Shown in pieces: positions 29,275 through 38,106 of a DNA stretch of 64,000 nucleotides. The translations under genes and the position numbers were made by a program. Within the stretch, counting starts at the first letter, position 1, and every line of letters begins with the position of its first letter. Source of the DNA: Billgrantia montanilacus. Its GTDB lineage: Bacteria > Pseudomonadota > Gammaproteobacteria > Pseudomonadales > Halomonadaceae. Location: assembly GCF_003336675.1 (NCBI RefSeq), contig NZ_QPII01000004.1:1-64000 (forward strand), given 5' to 3'. The notes under the pieces were generated by a model. It ran no database searches. It saw only the letters and a list, made by a program, of their open reading frames with translations, and was not told the origin of the DNA.

Positions 29275-31890
29275 ATGCTGACCATGGCTCGATCGTTTCT
29301 CACCTGCCTGAGAACCCTCAAGGGGTTCGTATTGATGGCCATTCTGTCGGCCTCATTGGCGGTCTTTATGGGGGTGACCCTGGTCGCCACGCTGCTCTAC
29401 GAGGACATCCTGGCCCGTCAGGCGGAGCAGACGTCCGAGGCCTTGGCGCGGCAGAGCTTCAATGCCATGTTGCAGGTAATGCGTCAGGGCTGGAGCCGGG
29501 AGCAGATGGAAACCTTTGTTGCCGACACCCGGGCGATCCACGCCGACAGTTCTTACCGGTTTGAAATCTATCGCGGCGAGTCGGTGTCAGCGCGTTATGG
29601 GGAGATCGACCAGCCGTCGCTGGATAGCGTGCTGGAGGCGGCTTTCGCCTCCGGGGAAACGAGCGTGCTTCGCGACGATGGCTGGGTCCGTCGGGTGATG
29701 CCGCTGATCGCCCGTTCCGACTGCCTGGCCTGTCACCAGAACGCCGCCAGCGGCGACGTTCTGGGTATCATCGACATCCAACACGACATGGCCCCGATCA
29801 GTCGTGAGATGCGCCAGAACTACGTGGCGATGTTCATTGTTGCCTCCCTGTTGATCCTGCTGCTGGCGGTGGCTATCTCGACGCTCTTCGCCGGGCGCAT
29901 CCGTGGCTCTCTGGATACCTTCCGCTCGCGCCTGGCAGCGGTCAACTCGGTGGAGGACTTCCGCCAGCTCGACATCAGTGATATCGATGTTCACTTCCAC
30001 GAACTCAACAGTGCCTACCAGCACGTCAACGCCCTGGTTGGGCGGCTCAAGGACGTGGCCGTGGACAAGGACATCCTCGAGTTCGAGATTCGCCTTCTCA
30101 GCAAGTTCATCATCACTTCTGAAGTGGTGCGCGATTGGCGCGAGTTCATAAAAGAGCTTCTGTCGGAGATCAATACCATCATGCCGGCCCACACCCTGGT
30201 GACGATATTCCAGGTGGAGGAGGAGGGCTACGAACTGGAGGTCTTCTGGTATCAAGAAGTCGTGGCGGAAACTCGCGAGACCTTCGAACGGATCCTCACA
30301 CAGCTGGTGGAAGCCAAGCCCCACGGCGTGGGGGCCACCGTACTCAAAGTGATCCACCATACCGTGCATCCCTGCGGCGATGGCGAGCCCATGGCGGCGG
30401 AACTCACCCCCGAGGACATTCGCCTGCAGACCAAGTCGCTGCTGCTCGAAGCGCCCAAGATCGGGGGCATCGTCGGTATCGGGGTGCAGTCGGACCTGGC
30501 CCAGGATCCGATCCGCCATATCGTCATCGACGGCATCCTGTCGACGCTGCTCAACCTGGTCGGCTCGGTCAAGGCGATCTACAAGTACACTCAGGATCTG
30601 GAGTTCTACGCCACCCGTGACCCGCTTACCCAGCTGCACAATCAGCGCATCTTCAAGGACATGCTGAGCTACGAGGTGGGCCGCTCAACGCGGCATCAGG
30701 ACCATTTCAGTCTGTTGATGCTCGACCTCGACAACTTCAAGCACGTCAACGACCGGCATGGCCATGCTTTTGGCGACCAGTTCCTGCGGGCCGTCGCCGA
30801 CACGTTGATGGCATCGGTGCGTCCCGGTGACTTCCTGGCGCGATACGGCGGCGACGAGTTCACCATCATCCTGCCCGAGACCGAGCAGCAGCAGGCGTAT
30901 TCCGTGGGGCTGCGTATCGCCGACAGCCTGACCAGCCAGGTACTGACCGCCCCCGATGGTTCAACAGTGAGGGCCACCACCTCGATCGGCATCGCTACCT
31001 ATCCGAACCATGCAAGCAATCCTCATGATCTCTTCCTGATGGCCGACAACATGATGTACAAGGCCAAGCGCAAGGGGAAGAACTGCATCGCCCTGCCGGA
31101 TAGCGAGGAGGTGGCGGCTGTCTTCCGCGAGGTGGGCGAGAAGAACCAGATGGTCCTCAGCGCACTGGAAGAGGAACGCATCGTGCCCTACTTCCAGCCC
31201 ATCGCCGACGTACGCTCCGGCGAGGTGAATATCCACGAGTTGCTGATGCGGATACAGGTCGGCGACCGTATCGTGCCGGCGGGCGAGTTCATCGATATCG
31301 CCGAGAGCATCGGCGTCATCCACAAGATGGATTACCTGCTGATCGAGAAGGCCTTCGCCCAGATTCACGAGCAGGGCTACCAAGGCATGCTGTTCATCAA
31401 TCTATCGCCGAAGTCACTGATTATCGGCGAGTTCATCAGCCATATTCACCAGTTGGCCATCGACTACGATATCTTGCCGGAGCGCATCGTCTTCGAGCTG
31501 ACCGAGCGCGAGACCGTCAGCAACCTCAAGCTGCTTGAGAAGTTCGTACTCGACCTGAAGCTCGAGGGCTTCAATTTCGCCATCGACGATTTCGGTTCGG
31601 GCTACTCCTCGTTCCGCTACCTCAAGCAGTTCCCCATCGACGTGATCAAGATCGAAGGAGAGTTCATTCGCAATATGCTCAACGACGAGAAGTACATGGC
31701 CTTCGTCAAGAGTATCGTGACGCTGGCCCAGAGCCTGGGGGTCAGCACCATCGCTGAATTCATCGAGGACGAGGAGGTGCTGACCGCCGTCATGGAGCTG
31801 GGCATCGACTTCGGCCAGGGTTATCACCTGGGACGCCCGGCACCGCACTTTGCCAGCGTCAGCCGGCGCCGGGGTATGACCACGAGCTGA
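29275..31890 (+). CDS. GGDEF-EAL c-di-GMP protein with periplasmic CXXCH heme-type sensor
   Basis: About 871 aa from the ATG at 29275 (AAGGA ten bases upstream; TTG at 29242 also in frame). A first membrane helix is at about 18-42. The periplasmic domain contains C150-L-A-C-H154, a c-type heme motif. A second helix is at about 188-208, then HAMP-like and GAF-like segments. The cyclase motif RYGGDEF is intact. The EAL part has HELLMRI in place of the usual EAL but retains ELTERE, IDDFGSGYSS and a QGYHLGRP end. Thus a cyclase, possibly bifunctional, gated by heme. Heme attachment would need the ccm system upstream. Confidence 0.88.
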   Translation: MLTMARSFLTCLRTLKGFVLMAILSASLAVFMGVTLVATLLYEDILARQAEQTSEALARQSFNAMLQVMRQGWSREQMETFVADTRAIHADSSYRFEIYRGESVSARYGEIDQPSLDSVLEAAFASGETSVLRDDGWVRRVMPLIARSDCLACHQNAASGDVLGIIDIQHDMAPISREMRQNYVAMFIVASLLILLLAVAISTLFAGRIRGSLDTFRSRLAAVNSVEDFRQLDISDIDVHFHELNSAYQHVNALVGRLKDVAVDKDILEFEIRLLSKFIITSEVVRDWREFIKELLSEINTIMPAHTLVTIFQVEEEGYELEVFWYQEVVAETRETFERILTQLVEAKPHGVGATVLKVIHHTVHPCGDGEPMAAELTPEDIRLQTKSLLLEAPKIGGIVGIGVQSDLAQDPIRHIVIDGILSTLLNLVGSVKAIYKYTQDLEFYATRDPLTQLHNQRIFKDMLSYEVGRSTRHQDHFSLLMLDLDNFKHVNDRHGHAFGDQFLRAVADTLMASVRPGDFLARYGGDEFTIILPETEQQQAYSVGLRIADSLTSQVLTAPDGSTVRATTSIGIATYPNHASNPHDLFLMADNMMYKAKRKGKNCIALPDSEEVAAVFREVGEKNQMVLSALEEERIVPYFQPIADVRSGEVNIHELLMRIQVGDRIVPAGEFIDIAESIGVIHKMDYLLIEKAFAQIHEQGYQGMLFINLSPKSLIIGEFISHIHQLAIDYDILPERIVFELTERETVSNLKLLEKFVLDLKLEGFNFAIDDFGSGYSSFRYLKQFPIDVIKIEGEFIRNMLNDEKYMAFVKSIVTLAQSLGVSTIAEFIEDEEVLTAVMELGIDFGQGYHLGRPAPHFASVSRRRGMTTS

Positions 31891-31916
31891 GCCGTGCTCT
31901 CGTAGCCTGCAGTCTG

Positions 31917-33920
31917 TCACGACACAAGCTTGCCCCGGATCAGGTCGCGGATGACGCGCCGGCCCGGGTGCAGGTGATCCACCAGCGGCCACTCCAGCGG
32001 CAGCGGCTCGTCGCAGATCCGCGAGGCGATCAGCTCGGCACATAGCGGCGCGCTGGCCAGGCCGCGGGAGCCGTGGGCGGCGCTGATCCACAGCCCCTGG
32101 TGGTGGCGTCCGGGAGTGTCCGGCACCCGAGTGGCATCCTTTGCCAGGGTAGCGTAGTCCTCGCGCCACGCGGCGGCATCCGGCACCGGGCCGCAGTAGG
32201 GCGACTTGTCGGGGCTTGCCGCGCGCACGCCCACGCGGCCCGTGAGCTGGCTGGGCGAGAGATCGGCACCGGCCTCGTGTAGCGCCGCCACGAAGTGGGG
32301 CAGGCCCCGCTCCAGCTCCGCCAGGTTGGCGGCGTGGTCGGCCTCGCGCTCTGCCGGTTCGGTATCGCCGGGCCCGAAGGTGGCGCCAAAATTGAGCACC
32401 CCGTCCGCCGCCGGTGGGACATAGCCGCCGGCGCACACCACACACCCCAGCGCAGGGGCTCCCTCGGGCAGCGTGAGCTGGCTGACCTGGCCGCGTACCG
32501 GCTGCAGTGGCAGCGCCGAAGTCTGTTCGAACCTGGCGGCCTCGCTGGCGGTGGCGACCACCACCTGGTCGGCTTCGATGCGCTCACCGTCGGCCAGGGT
32601 CAGTATCCAGCCCGCCTCGCCCCCCATCAGCGCCGTTACCTCGCCGCGGCGGAAGCCGATGCCGGGCGTCCTGGCCAGCTGCACACACAGTTCCAGCGGC
32701 TTGACCCAGGCGGCATTGGGGTAGTCCAGCGCAGGTGCCTCGATCCTGATGCCTGCGGCGGTGCTGGCCGCCTCGGCATCGAGCCCGCGCACCACCCTTT
32801 CCGGCAGGGGGTGGTTGGCCAGGAAGCTGGCCTGTCGCGCCTGCTCCTTCTCGCTCAGCGCCAGCTGCAGCACGCCACTGGGCTGCCACAGCGCCTGCTT
32901 CGGGTCGAGATTGGCCAGCCAGCGCCGGCTGTGGAGCAGGCCGGCCAGGTAAGCGCGACTCTGCAGGTTGGTCTCCACGGCCAGCTTGACGTAGAGCGCC
33001 CCCTGCAGGTGAGTGGTGCCCAGCTCGGCGCGGTCGAAGCGGTCGATCAGCGTGACGGCGATGCCACGGCGAGCCAGGGCGGCGGCCGTGCTGGCGCCGG
33101 CGATGCCGGCACCGATCACCGCCACGTGGCGCGTCGGGCGCGTCGGCGGGGGAGTGAACCAGGGGGCAGGCTCCCGGCGGGTATCGACGGGCGGCGAGGC
33201 GATCTCGCCGGCCAGCATTTCCCGCTTGCGCCCGATGCCCGGTACCTTGCGCCAGGCGAAGCCGACCTCGGCCAGCCCGCGCTTGACGACACCGGCACAG
33301 GTGAAGGTGGCGAAGGTCGCCCCGGGCCGGGAGCGTGCCGCCATGGCGGCAAACAGCTCGGGTCGCCACATCTCGGGATTCTTCGACGGTGCGAAGCCGT
33401 CCAGGAACCAGGCGTCTACCCGGCCCTCGAGCAGTGCCAGGCGCTCGGCAGCGTCGCCGAAGTGCAGGTCCAGCGTGACCCGCTCGTCGAGCCACAGCCG
33501 ATGCACACCGGCCACCGGCTCGGGCCATTGGTGAATCAGCCGTTCTGCCCGTGATGCCAGGTCCGGCCAGGTGGCCAGCGCCCGGGCCAGGTCGTCCCGG
33601 GTCAGCGGATAGCGCTCGGTGGATACCAGGTGCAGCCGTGCTTCGGCCGGGGCGTGCGCCTCGAAACAGGCCCAGGCGCAGAGCATGTTGAGCCCGGTAC
33701 CGAAGCCCGTCTCGCCGATGACGAAGGGCCTGCCGGCGGGCCAGCCGGCGAAGCGGCCGGACAGGTCGTTGCCGGCGAGGAAGACGTGCTCGGTTTCCGC
33801 CCGGCCGTCATGGCGGGAAAAGTAGACGTCGTAGAAACGGGTCGATAGCGGGCCGGCTTCGTTGGACGGCCAGTCGAGGCGGGCGGTATCGAGTCCGGCT
33901 AGGGGGGGAAGGGTGGGCAC
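31917..33920 (-). CDS. mnmC: Bifunctional tRNA mnm5s2U methyltransferase / FAD oxidoreductase MnmC
   Basis: 667 aa, GTG start at 33920 preceded by AGGAG. The N-terminal SAM-dependent domain (about 1-235) has GETGFGTGLN and DAWFLDGFAPSKNPEMW. The C-terminal FAD domain has VIGAGIAGASTAAALARRG. It converts cmnm5U34 to nm5U and then mnm5U in tRNAs. It is convergent with the GGDEF-EAL gene (26 bp gap). Confidence 0.95.
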   Translation of the reverse strand: MPTLPPLAGLDTARLDWPSNEAGPLSTRFYDVYFSRHDGRAETEHVFLAGNDLSGRFAGWPAGRPFVIGETGFGTGLNMLCAWACFEAHAPAEARLHLVSTERYPLTRDDLARALATWPDLASRAERLIHQWPEPVAGVHRLWLDERVTLDLHFGDAAERLALLEGRVDAWFLDGFAPSKNPEMWRPELFAAMAARSRPGATFATFTCAGVVKRGLAEVGFAWRKVPGIGRKREMLAGEIASPPVDTRREPAPWFTPPPTRPTRHVAVIGAGIAGASTAAALARRGIAVTLIDRFDRAELGTTHLQGALYVKLAVETNLQSRAYLAGLLHSRRWLANLDPKQALWQPSGVLQLALSEKEQARQASFLANHPLPERVVRGLDAEAASTAAGIRIEAPALDYPNAAWVKPLELCVQLARTPGIGFRRGEVTALMGGEAGWILTLADGERIEADQVVVATASEAARFEQTSALPLQPVRGQVSQLTLPEGAPALGCVVCAGGYVPPAADGVLNFGATFGPGDTEPAEREADHAANLAELERGLPHFVAALHEAGADLSPSQLTGRVGVRAASPDKSPYCGPVPDAAAWREDYATLAKDATRVPDTPGRHHQGLWISAAHGSRGLASAPLCAELIASRICDEPLPLEWPLVDHLHPGRRVIRDLIRGKLVS

Positions 33921-34044
33921 GGCATCTCCTGACCAAGCGAGCAGCGCAGCCCGGTCTGGCCCGCGCTGCTCAAGATATGATCGATTTCATTTAAGCGGGC
34001 TGCCATGGGGGATAGCGGCAGGCATCCGCGGCGTTTCAACAGTG

Positions 34045-34081
34045 TTATCCACAGGAGCTGTGGGTAACGCGCTGTGGATAG
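34045..34081. promoter_or_regulatory. Cluster of three DnaA boxes
   Basis: TTATCCACA (34045-34053) is a perfect DnaA box on the plus strand. TGTGGGTAA (34059-34067) and TGTGGATAG (34073-34081) are boxes on the opposite strand with one mismatch each. Three boxes within 37 bp, in the intergenic gap upstream of mnmC, resemble the core of DARS or datA regulatory loci rather than oriC (no dnaA, rpmH or gidA nearby). The function is inferred. Confidence 0.6.
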
Positions 34082-34129
34082 CAGCGCCTGTGTACGTCAG
34101 GAGTCGCGCATGTCGTTATTGGGTGCGGG

Positions 34130-34429
34130 TCAGGGCAGCACCTTCTTGAACGGCTTGACGGTCACCTTGGCGTAGACGCCGGCGATCATGTAGGGGTCGG
34201 CATCGGCCCAGGCCTGGGCGGTCTCCAGGCTGTCGAACTCGGCCACCACCAGGCTGCCGCTGAAACCGGCGTCGCCGGGATTGTCGGCATCGATGGCGGG
34301 ATGGGGGCCGGCCAGCACCAGGCGGCCTTCGTCACGCAGCTTTTCCAGGCGTGCCAGGTGGTCCGGGCGGGCGGCCAGACGGCGTTCCAGGCTGTTCTTC
34401 ACGTCTTCACTGATGATTGCGTAGAGCAT
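34130..34429 (-). CDS. YciI family protein
   Basis: 99 aa, typical YciI size. [28 protein letters not shown] is the family N-terminus with the conserved His and Arg; AGPHP and WADADPY (about 74-80) follow. It is a dimeric ferredoxin-like fold of uncertain reaction (dehydrochlorinase-like relatives exist). It is divergent from rnm. In enterobacteria yciI and the yciV/yciO genes are also neighbours, so the grouping seems old. Confidence 0.9.
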   Translation of the reverse strand: MLYAIISEDVKNSLERRLAARPDHLARLEKLRDEGRLVLAGPHPAIDADNPGDAGFSGSLVVAEFDSLETAQAWADADPYMIAGVYAKVTVKPFKKVLP

Positions 34430-34554
34430 CGCCGTGTTTCCTCGGTCGTGCGCGGCCTGAGCCGCAGGTCTCGAACGGGGCGCTGACGTTGACCGGCTAT
34501 CGTCCGGCGCGCACCATGGGGTCCATTATTCTGACAAAGTCGCCCTCCTGCGTC

Positions 34555-35496
34555 ATGCCAATGCTCTCATTATCCGCCAGTTTCTCGGGCGACCCCACGC
34601 CACTCGGGGTCGACCTGCACATGCATTCCACCGCTTCCGACGGCGCCCTGGCGCCCGCCGACGTGGTCGCCCTGTGCGCCGAGCGCGGCGTGAGGCTGAT
34701 GGCGCTGACCGACCATGACAGCATGGCCGGCATCGCCGAAGCCGAAGCGGCGGCCAGCCGGCTGGCGATTCGTCTGCTGCCGGGGACCGAGCTCTCGACC
34801 CTCTGGTCCGGCATCGGGATCCATGTGGTCGGGCTGTTGCCCCGCGGTGCCAGCGGTGCTCTGGCCGAGGGGCTGCTGGCGCAGGCCGAGGCCCGGGAGA
34901 GCCGGGCCGTGGTGATTGCTCAGCGGCTCGAGAAGATCGGCCTGCCCGACGCCCTGGCCCGTGCTCGGGAGCTGGCCGGGCCGCACCGGCCGCTGGGTCG
35001 GCCCGATTTCGCTCGCGCCCTGGTGGCGGCGGGCGTGGTGCCGGACATGGCGACCGCCTTCAAGAAACACCTGGGCAGCGGTAAGGCCGGCGACGTCAAG
35101 GCGCACTGGCCGGCCCTGGGCGAAGTCGTTGGCTGGATTCTCGAATCCGGTGGCGTGGCGGTGCTGGCGCATCCACTGCGCCACGGGCTGACCCGCCGCA
35201 AGCGGGGGCTGCTGCTGGACGCCTTCGCCGAGGCCGGCGGCCAGGCGGCCGAGCTGGTCAACGGTTTCCAGAACGCCGACGTGACCCGCGACCTGGCCAG
35301 GCAGCTCGCCGACCGGGGGCTCTACGCCTCGTTGGGCAGCGACTTCCACTTCCCTGGCGGGCATCTGGCTCCGGGCAGCATGAGCCCGGTACCGCGTACC
35401 GCGGTGGCGCCGGTATGGACCCATCCCCGGATCGCGGCGTTTATCGATGCCTCCCTTGACGATATCCCGCCCGGCGGTAGCATTGCCTCGTCGTGA
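34555..35496 (+). CDS. rnm: PHP-domain 5'-3' exoribonuclease RNase AM
   Basis: About 313 aa from the ATG at 34555 (ATG 34561 also possible; no strong Shine-Dalgarno). PHP motifs DLHMHSTASDG, LTDHDSM, LPGTELST, VLAHPLRH and SDFHFPGG supply the trinuclear metal site. The E. coli homologue (YciV/Rnm) trims 5' ends of rRNAs and removes 3',5'-nucleotide phosphates. yciO lies 101 bp downstream as in E. coli. Confidence 0.92.
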   Translation: MPMLSLSASFSGDPTPLGVDLHMHSTASDGALAPADVVALCAERGVRLMALTDHDSMAGIAEAEAAASRLAIRLLPGTELSTLWSGIGIHVVGLLPRGASGALAEGLLAQAEARESRAVVIAQRLEKIGLPDALARARELAGPHRPLGRPDFARALVAAGVVPDMATAFKKHLGSGKAGDVKAHWPALGEVVGWILESGGVAVLAHPLRHGLTRRKRGLLLDAFAEAGGQAAELVNGFQNADVTRDLARQLADRGLYASLGSDFHFPGGHLAPGSMSPVPRTAVAPVWTHPRIAAFIDASLDDIPPGGSIASS

Positions 35497-35597
35497 AGTC
35501 GGGCCCTCAAGTCGCGCAGGCCCCGGTCGCAGGATAAACTGGTGGCTCGAACGATCGGGGGAAGCCCGCTTTGAACGCAGACCAACAGGGAGTGACC

Positions 35598-36221
35598 ATG
35601 AGCCAGTATTTCCAACTGCACCCGGAGAACCCCCAGAAGCGTCTGATCGACCAGGCCATTCAGATCATTCGTGATGGCGGTGTCGTGGCCTATCCGACTG
35701 ACTCCGGCTACGCCCTGGGCTGTCACCTGGGCGACAAGAAGGCCGTCGAACGGATCAAGCGACTGCGTTCGCTGGACGACAAGCACAACTTCACTCTGGT
35801 GTGCTCCGACCTTTCCGAGATCGGTACCTATGCCAAGGTGGATAACGCCGTCTTCCGCCTGCTCAAGGCGCACACGCCCGGGGCCTACACCTTCATTCTC
35901 AATGCCACCAACGAAGTACCGCGGCTGCTGCTGCATCCCAAGCGGCGCTCCATCGGTGTGCGTGTGCCGGACCATCGCATCACGCATGCCTTGCTCGAGG
36001 CACTGGGCGAGCCGCTGATGAGCGTGACGCTGATCCCGGTGGGCGAGGAGCTGCCGATGACCGATGCCGAAGAGATCCGGGAGCGTTTCGGTAACCAGCT
36101 CGACCTGATCATCGATGGCGGCGCCTGCCACCTGGAGGCCACCAGCGTCGTTGACCTGCGTGAGCTGCCGCCGACCATCGTGCGCGAGGGGCGTGGCGAC
36201 CTGGCGCCGTTCAGGGAGTAA
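35598..36221 (+). CDS. yciO: YciO (YrdC/Sua5-like) protein
   Basis: 207 aa from the ATG at 35598 with AGGGAG upstream. The N-terminus MSQYFQLHPENPQKRLIDQA matches E. coli YciO closely by eye. The YrdC-type fold has GGVVAYPTDSGYALGC and the KRR loop HNFTLVCSDLS. YrdC relatives make threonylcarbamoyl-AMP for tRNA t6A; YciO is a paralogue whose role is less certain. The context with rnm supports orthology to yciO. Confidence 0.93.
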   Translation: MSQYFQLHPENPQKRLIDQAIQIIRDGGVVAYPTDSGYALGCHLGDKKAVERIKRLRSLDDKHNFTLVCSDLSEIGTYAKVDNAVFRLLKAHTPGAYTFILNATNEVPRLLLHPKRRSIGVRVPDHRITHALLEALGEPLMSVTLIPVGEELPMTDAEEIRERFGNQLDLIIDGGACHLEATSVVDLRELPPTIVREGRGDLAPFRE

Positions 36222-36233
36222 CGGGCGGCGGAA

Positions 36234-37115
36234 TCAGGTTCGCGGCTCGTCATCCGTCTGTGGCGCATTGGGGTCCAGCGTTTCTTCATCCAGCCAGGTA
36301 CCGCATTTCAGGCAGTAGAGCGCGCGCTGCTCGTGCCGGTCGTGCCCGCAGCCTGGGCAGGCCTGGTCGGAGTAGCGATCGGAACGAATCGAGCGGATCA
36401 CTTCGGCCGAGAACACGCCGGTGGGTACGGCGATGATCGAGTAGCCGATCAGCATCACCAGCGTCGAGATCGCCTGGCCGAGCGGAGTGACGGGTACGAT
36501 GTCGCCGTAGCCCACCGTGGTCAGTGTGACGATGGCCCAGTAGACAGAGATGGGGATGCTGGTGAAGCCGGCCTCGGCGGGCTCGATCATGTAGACCAGT
36601 GCGGCGAACAGGGTGACCAGCAGGAATACCGTGAACAGGAAGAGGAATATCTGGTGCACGCTGTTCTTCAGCGCCTCCATCAGCAGGCGGCCCTCGCCCA
36701 CGAACTGCATCAGGCGCAGTACGCGAAAGATCCGCAGCACGCGTAACAGGCGCACGATCACCAGGGACTGGGCGCCGGGGATCAGCAGCATCAGCCAGGT
36801 CGGCAGGATCGCCACGATGTCGATCACGCCGTAGAAGCTGCGCACGTAGCGCATCGGTTTCTCGAGAATATAAATGCGTAGGAGGAGTTCGACGGTGAAG
36901 GCGATGGTAAAGCCCCACTCCAGCCAGTAGTACCATTCGCCGTACGCCGCGCTGTATGGCTCGACGGTATCGAGCATCACCACCAGCACGCTGGCCAGGA
37001 TCATCAGGATCAAGACGATATCGAAGCCCTTGGCCAGTGGCGTGTCCGATTCGAAGATGATCTGGAACAGGCGGGTGCGCAGGCCTGCGCCTGCGGGCTG
37101 AAACGGTTCGTTCAC
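36234..37115 (-). CDS. Voltage-gated potassium channel with C-terminal zinc ribbon
   Basis: 293 aa. Six helices: an arginine-rich S4 (R122 to R134, RLLRVLRIFRVLR), the pore, and selectivity filter TVGYGD at 200-205 followed by S6 (about 214-240). The cytoplasmic tail carries C253, C256, C268 and C271 (CPGCG...YCLKCG), a zinc-ribbon pattern, with an acidic end. A K+-selective ion transporter is likely. Its start overlaps the CYTH gene stop by 4 nt, so the two are one operon. Confidence 0.9.
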   Translation of the reverse strand: MNEPFQPAGAGLRTRLFQIIFESDTPLAKGFDIVLILMILASVLVVMLDTVEPYSAAYGEWYYWLEWGFTIAFTVELLLRIYILEKPMRYVRSFYGVIDIVAILPTWLMLLIPGAQSLVIVRLLRVLRIFRVLRLMQFVGEGRLLMEALKNSVHQIFLFLFTVFLLVTLFAALVYMIEPAEAGFTSIPISVYWAIVTLTTVGYGDIVPVTPLGQAISTLVMLIGYSIIAVPTGVFSAEVIRSIRSDRYSDQACPGCGHDRHEQRALYCLKCGTWLDEETLDPNAPQTDDEPRT

Positions 37116-37993
37116 GGTGAGGCTCCTTCGGTGCTATCGAGTCGAAGGGCAAGGCGCAGGGCAGCCTGGCCGAAGGCGGGGGACAACCAGTCGGGGCCGG
37201 CCAGGGCGGCGGCGAGTTCAGCGGCGTCGCCCTTTTCCTTGTCTTCGGCGGCCAGCCGCTGCATGGCCTCGGCGGCTACGGGCCGCCAGGCCTCATCCCG
37301 GGTGTCGGCCAGGGCGTCCAGCGCCATGATGGCACGGTGCAGGCAGCCGGCGGGTGTGTCGCCCTCGGGCAGCGTCCATTGACCGCTCAGCAGGGCGCCG
37401 CCACGGGCGGCCTTGCTGGCATCGGCGGGGCGCAGCGGAATCGTCTCGGCCAAGGCCAGCGCCAGGTCCCATAGCGCCGCGGGGTCGCCAGCCTTGAGCT
37501 CCAGTTCCAGCTCGCGGATCGGCACGGCACGGCCGGCAGCGCGAATCTCGCCCTGGTCGAGTGCCACCTCGATGGTGACCCCGGCGTGGTCGAGCTGCCA
37601 GCTCCGGCGCTCGAAGTCCGTGGTGAAGCGCGCCTCCAGGCGTTCGAGCACGTCGGTGCCGAGCTCGGCCATGGGCGGCAGGGCAGCGAGCCCTTGCCGG
37701 TCCAGCACTCCCTCATTCGGCGCGCCCCCTGCTACCGGCCACTCCCATTCACCGCGCCGGCTCATGCCGCCGCCGACGTCGCCGCTTGTCTTCAGGGTCT
37801 GTACCCAGGTGTCATCGTATCGTCGCAGCCGCAGCGCCATCCGAGCGGCTTCGAGCTCACCCTCGGGGGTGTCGAAGTAAGTGTTGGCGAGCCGTTGCGT
37901 CGCGCCAGGCTGGCCTTGCAGCAGCGGGTGGCGGCAGAGTCGCTCGGGGCCGTCCCTGCCCAGTGCCAGCTTCATTTCGACCTCTTGACTCAT
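37112..37993 (-). CDS. CYTH-domain inorganic triphosphatase
   Basis: 293 aa. MSQEVEMKLAL gives the ExExK motif of CYTH enzymes; LANTYFDTPEGEL, LRLRRY and QTLKTSG carry further basic and acidic tunnel residues. The first about 200 residues are CYTH; the remainder resembles a shortened CHAD domain. Family members hydrolyse tripolyphosphate (YgiF) or bind polyphosphate. It is the first gene of an operon with the potassium channel and is divergent from the phosphate uptake pair. Confidence 0.88.
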   Translation of the reverse strand: MSQEVEMKLALGRDGPERLCRHPLLQGQPGATQRLANTYFDTPEGELEAARMALRLRRYDDTWVQTLKTSGDVGGGMSRRGEWEWPVAGGAPNEGVLDRQGLAALPPMAELGTDVLERLEARFTTDFERRSWQLDHAGVTIEVALDQGEIRAAGRAVPIRELELELKAGDPAALWDLALALAETIPLRPADASKAARGGALLSGQWTLPEGDTPAGCLHRAIMALDALADTRDEAWRPVAAEAMQRLAAEDKEKGDAAELAAALAGPDWLSPAFGQAALRLALRLDSTEGASP

Positions 37994-38032
37994 GTCGGGC
38001 GCTCCTCGATCACGTTGCCGCTGGGTGGCGTG

Positions 38033-38074
38033 TATAATTTTTTCATGACGTAACAGCTTGCCAGTCTTTATACT
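38033..38074 (+). promoter_or_regulatory. Tandem promoter -10 elements upstream of the phosphate pair
   Basis: A perfect -10 TATAAT (38033-38038) and a second TATACT (38069-38074) lie 69 and 33 bp upstream of the PhoU-like start. Their -35 boxes are poor (TCACGT and TGACGT at 17-bp spacing), suggesting activator dependence. No full PhoB box was recognised. Confidence 0.45.
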
Positions 38075-38106
38075 GACGCCGCCATTTCACAAGCGCATGA
38101 TACGCC

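Noticed and set aside
34045..34081. Chromosomal origin of replication
   Set aside because: DnaA boxes are present, but there is no A+T-rich unwinding element, no dnaA/dnaN/rpmH/gidA, and only three boxes.
38033..38074. PhoB box upstream of the phosphate uptake pair
   Set aside because: CTGTTAC-like segment on the minus strand matches only part of one 11-bp half; not convincing.
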